From the NCBI GenBank assembly GCA_963828505.1, contig CAWHFM010000021.1, positions 186,001-250,000 of the forward strand: a stretch of DNA of 64,000 nt. The letters run 5' to 3'. The notes under the pieces were generated by a model. It made no database searches. It worked only from the letters and a program-made list of their open reading frames with translations, and was not told where the DNA came from. Position 1 is the first letter of the stretch. Each line of letters starts with the position of its first letter. Made by a program: the position numbers and the translations under genes. Positions 62,493 through 64,000 of this stretch are shown here, one piece after another. This DNA is from Bog-473 sp963828505 (GTDB lineage Bacteria > Actinomycetota > Acidimicrobiia > Acidimicrobiales > RAAP-2).

Positions 62493-63974
62493 ATGCATGG
62501 GCGCTTGACACGAACGATCACGGGGCTAACCGGGCTGATCGCCACCGTGGTACTAGGCACAGGGGGCGGGTCCTTCGGCACAACGCCGGCGGGAGCCATC
62601 GCCCCAGCCTCGACCTACCAGGCCGCCGCCACCTTTACCGGCCCGATCACCACCGGAAGCGTCATTGAACCGCTCAGTGCGAATCCCTTGCAGCTGGCCG
62701 CCAACGGTTACGTCCAACAGGAGTTTTTCGCGGCGGGGAAGGCCACTGCGTTCACGGCCAAGTCCGAACCAAGCAATGGGCGGTGGAGCATCGTGCCCAG
62801 CACCACGGCCACCTACCGGACCCGGATTTTGGTCCGGCGGCCGAAGAATCCGGCTCATTTCAACGGCAACGTGGTGGTCGAGTGGATGAACGTCTCGGCC
62901 GGCGAGTCGGCTCCGGATTGGGACTACCTCAATCCGGAACTGATGCGGGCCGGTTACGCCTACGTGGCGGTGTCGGTCCAGCATCTCGGCGTGAACGGTG
63001 GTGCGCCGATCCTCGGAACCCCGGGCGGCAGCGCCAACGCCACCGCCAGCGGCGGCCTGGTCGGGACCGAACCGGCCCGCTACGGAACCCTCCACCAACC
63101 TGGCGATCAGTACGCCCTGGACATCTACGCCCAGATTGGTCAGGCCCTGCGCAACCCCAAGAACGGGGTCCTGGGCACCCTCCATCCCAAGCACGTCTTG
63201 GCGGTGGGTGAATCGCAGTCGGCTTTCTATCTGACGACCTACGCCGACGCGCTGCAGCCACTGACGCACACGTTCGACGGGATCTTCATCCACAGTCGGG
63301 GCGGCAGCGGTGCCCCCCTGAGCGGAACCACCATTACCGGCAAGCAGCAAGGCCCGGACAACCTGCGCATCCGCACCGACCTCGGCGTGCCGGTGTTCAT
63401 GTTCGAAACCCAGACCGACCTCATCGAGCTCGGCTACGCCCCGGCACAACAGCCCAACACCTCTCGCATCCGCACGTGGCAGGTGGCCGGCACATCCCAT
63501 GCCGATGCCTATGAGGTCGGCGGAGATGCGAGCATCCTCGGCTGCACCACGCCGGTCAATGACGGACCCCAGCACACGGTGGTGCAAGCGGCCTTTGCCG
63601 CCTTTACCAAGTGGGTGGATGACGGGACACCACCGCCCAGCCCGGGCCCGTTCAAACTGAGCAGCACCACGCCGCCCACCCTGGCGTTGGACAGCCACGG
63701 CAACGTGATCGGCGGGGTACGGACACCGGCCGTCGATGCCCCGGTGTCGACCCTCAGCGGCGCGGCACCGGCCGGGGCCAGCAAGCTCTGTGGGCTGTTC
63801 GGGTCTGCGGTTCCCTTCAGCCCGAGCACCTTGACAAGCCTGTACCAGACGAAGGACAAGTACCTGGCCGAGTACACGGCCAGCTTGGACAAAGCCATCA
63901 AGGAGCGGTACATCCTCCCAGGCGATCGGGCCACGCTCCTGGCCCAGGCCCAGCAAGTCCAGATCCCCTCGTAA
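62493..63974 (+). CDS. Secreted alpha/beta hydrolase domain protein (Abhydrolase_10-like)
   Basis: The protein has about 493 residues. MHGRLTRTITGLTGLIATVV to TPAGA is a signal peptide; GGGAGGAGA precedes the start at 62493. The mature chain has NGNVVVEWMNVSAGESAPDW, MRAGYAYVAVSVQHLGVNG, VLAVGESQSAFYLTTYADAL with the nucleophile Ser of GESQSA, VPVFMFETQTDLIELGYA with the acid and AGTSHADAYE with the His. This matches the Abhydrolase_10 group of exported actinobacterial esterase-like proteins. The substrate is unknown. The 377 bases before it carry no gene. Confidence 0.88.
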   Translation: MHGRLTRTITGLTGLIATVVLGTGGGSFGTTPAGAIAPASTYQAAATFTGPITTGSVIEPLSANPLQLAANGYVQQEFFAAGKATAFTAKSEPSNGRWSIVPSTTATYRTRILVRRPKNPAHFNGNVVVEWMNVSAGESAPDWDYLNPELMRAGYAYVAVSVQHLGVNGGAPILGTPGGSANATASGGLVGTEPARYGTLHQPGDQYALDIYAQIGQALRNPKNGVLGTLHPKHVLAVGESQSAFYLTTYADALQPLTHTFDGIFIHSRGGSGAPLSGTTITGKQQGPDNLRIRTDLGVPVFMFETQTDLIELGYAPAQQPNTSRIRTWQVAGTSHADAYEVGGDASILGCTTPVNDGPQHTVVQAAFAAFTKWVDDGTPPPSPGPFKLSSTTPPTLALDSHGNVIGGVRTPAVDAPVSTLSGAAPAGASKLCGLFGSAVPFSPSTLTSLYQTKDKYLAEYTASLDKAIKERYILPGDRATLLAQAQQVQIPS

Positions 63975-64000
63975 CAAGGGCGATCAGCCGTCGGGCGCAG

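Noticed and set aside
62553..63977. 474-codon minus-strand open frame over the secreted hydrolase
   Set aside because: Antisense shadow; the plus strand has a signal peptide and a full set of hydrolase motifs.

Overview
The window is 64 kb of high-GC DNA with an actinobacterial look. The support for that is the start-codon use (many GTG starts, GTGA and ATGA stop/start overlaps), a likely F420-type NADP-binding oxidoreductase, a TIGR03086 (mycothiol-dependent isomerase-like) protein, a GH15 glucoamylase/trehalase-like enzyme, many VOC/glyoxalase proteins and an ECF sigma remnant. A soil or aquatic actinobacterium, perhaps Acidimicrobiia, fits, but no marker gene here fixes the taxon. No rRNA gene, complete tRNA or CRISPR array was seen.

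The region is an accessory island heavily worked over by mobile DNA. From left to right: a LysR-like gene tail; IS1182-type copy A (440-2141); a broken membrane-protein gene and an intact DUF4126-like gene; an ISL3 element (3662-5071); a substrate-binding-protein pseudogene split by an IS5-type element (5455-6483); a minus-strand metabolic cluster at 7.8-13.6 kb (NADP-binding protein, three VOC domains, flavin disulfide oxidoreductase, GH15 enzyme); a MarR/VOC/AlkA-like divergon at 14.6-16.4 kb; an IS21 element (16734-19215) sitting in an IS110 remnant; a VOC/TetR divergon; a CHAP-domain protein; and a translationally coupled operon (22.8-27.0 kb) of ABC permease, ATPase, membrane-fusion-like adaptor and two small exported proteins, divergent from a two-component system (27.1-28.9 kb).

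The middle holds the most layered structure. A complete IS3-family element (30489-35339, CTC target repeats) is split by a 3.4 kb recombinase-in-trio (RIT) element (30933-34381) with 88-bp inverted repeats and three overlapping tyrosine-recombinase genes. Then come a Gly-rich protein, an IS66-family element, a decayed Tn554-like integrase/DUF6262 module, a YVTN beta-propeller protein, and broken sigma-factor and transposase genes.

The right part carries a DUF1214 protein, a sulfotransferase, secreted repeat and GNAT proteins, a SRPBCC-SRPBCC-ArsR operon with two operators, and the C-terminal half of a phosphoketolase next to a group II intron. The intron's reverse transcriptase gene is cut by IS1182 copy B (53540-55241). 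An acyl-CoA synthetase fragment lies beyond. The end has an IS5-type transposase, an alpha/beta hydrolase divergent from a MarR regulator with twin palindromic operators, a TIGR03086 protein and a large secreted alpha/beta hydrolase.

Intact metabolic genes come in small self-regulated divergons, each with a visible operator. Between them lie many truncated genes, usually next to an IS or a dispersed repeat. Five copies of an unnamed repeat (A-E), two of them joined to tRNA 3'-end-like sequence, are the best candidate for an undescribed mobile-DNA footprint.
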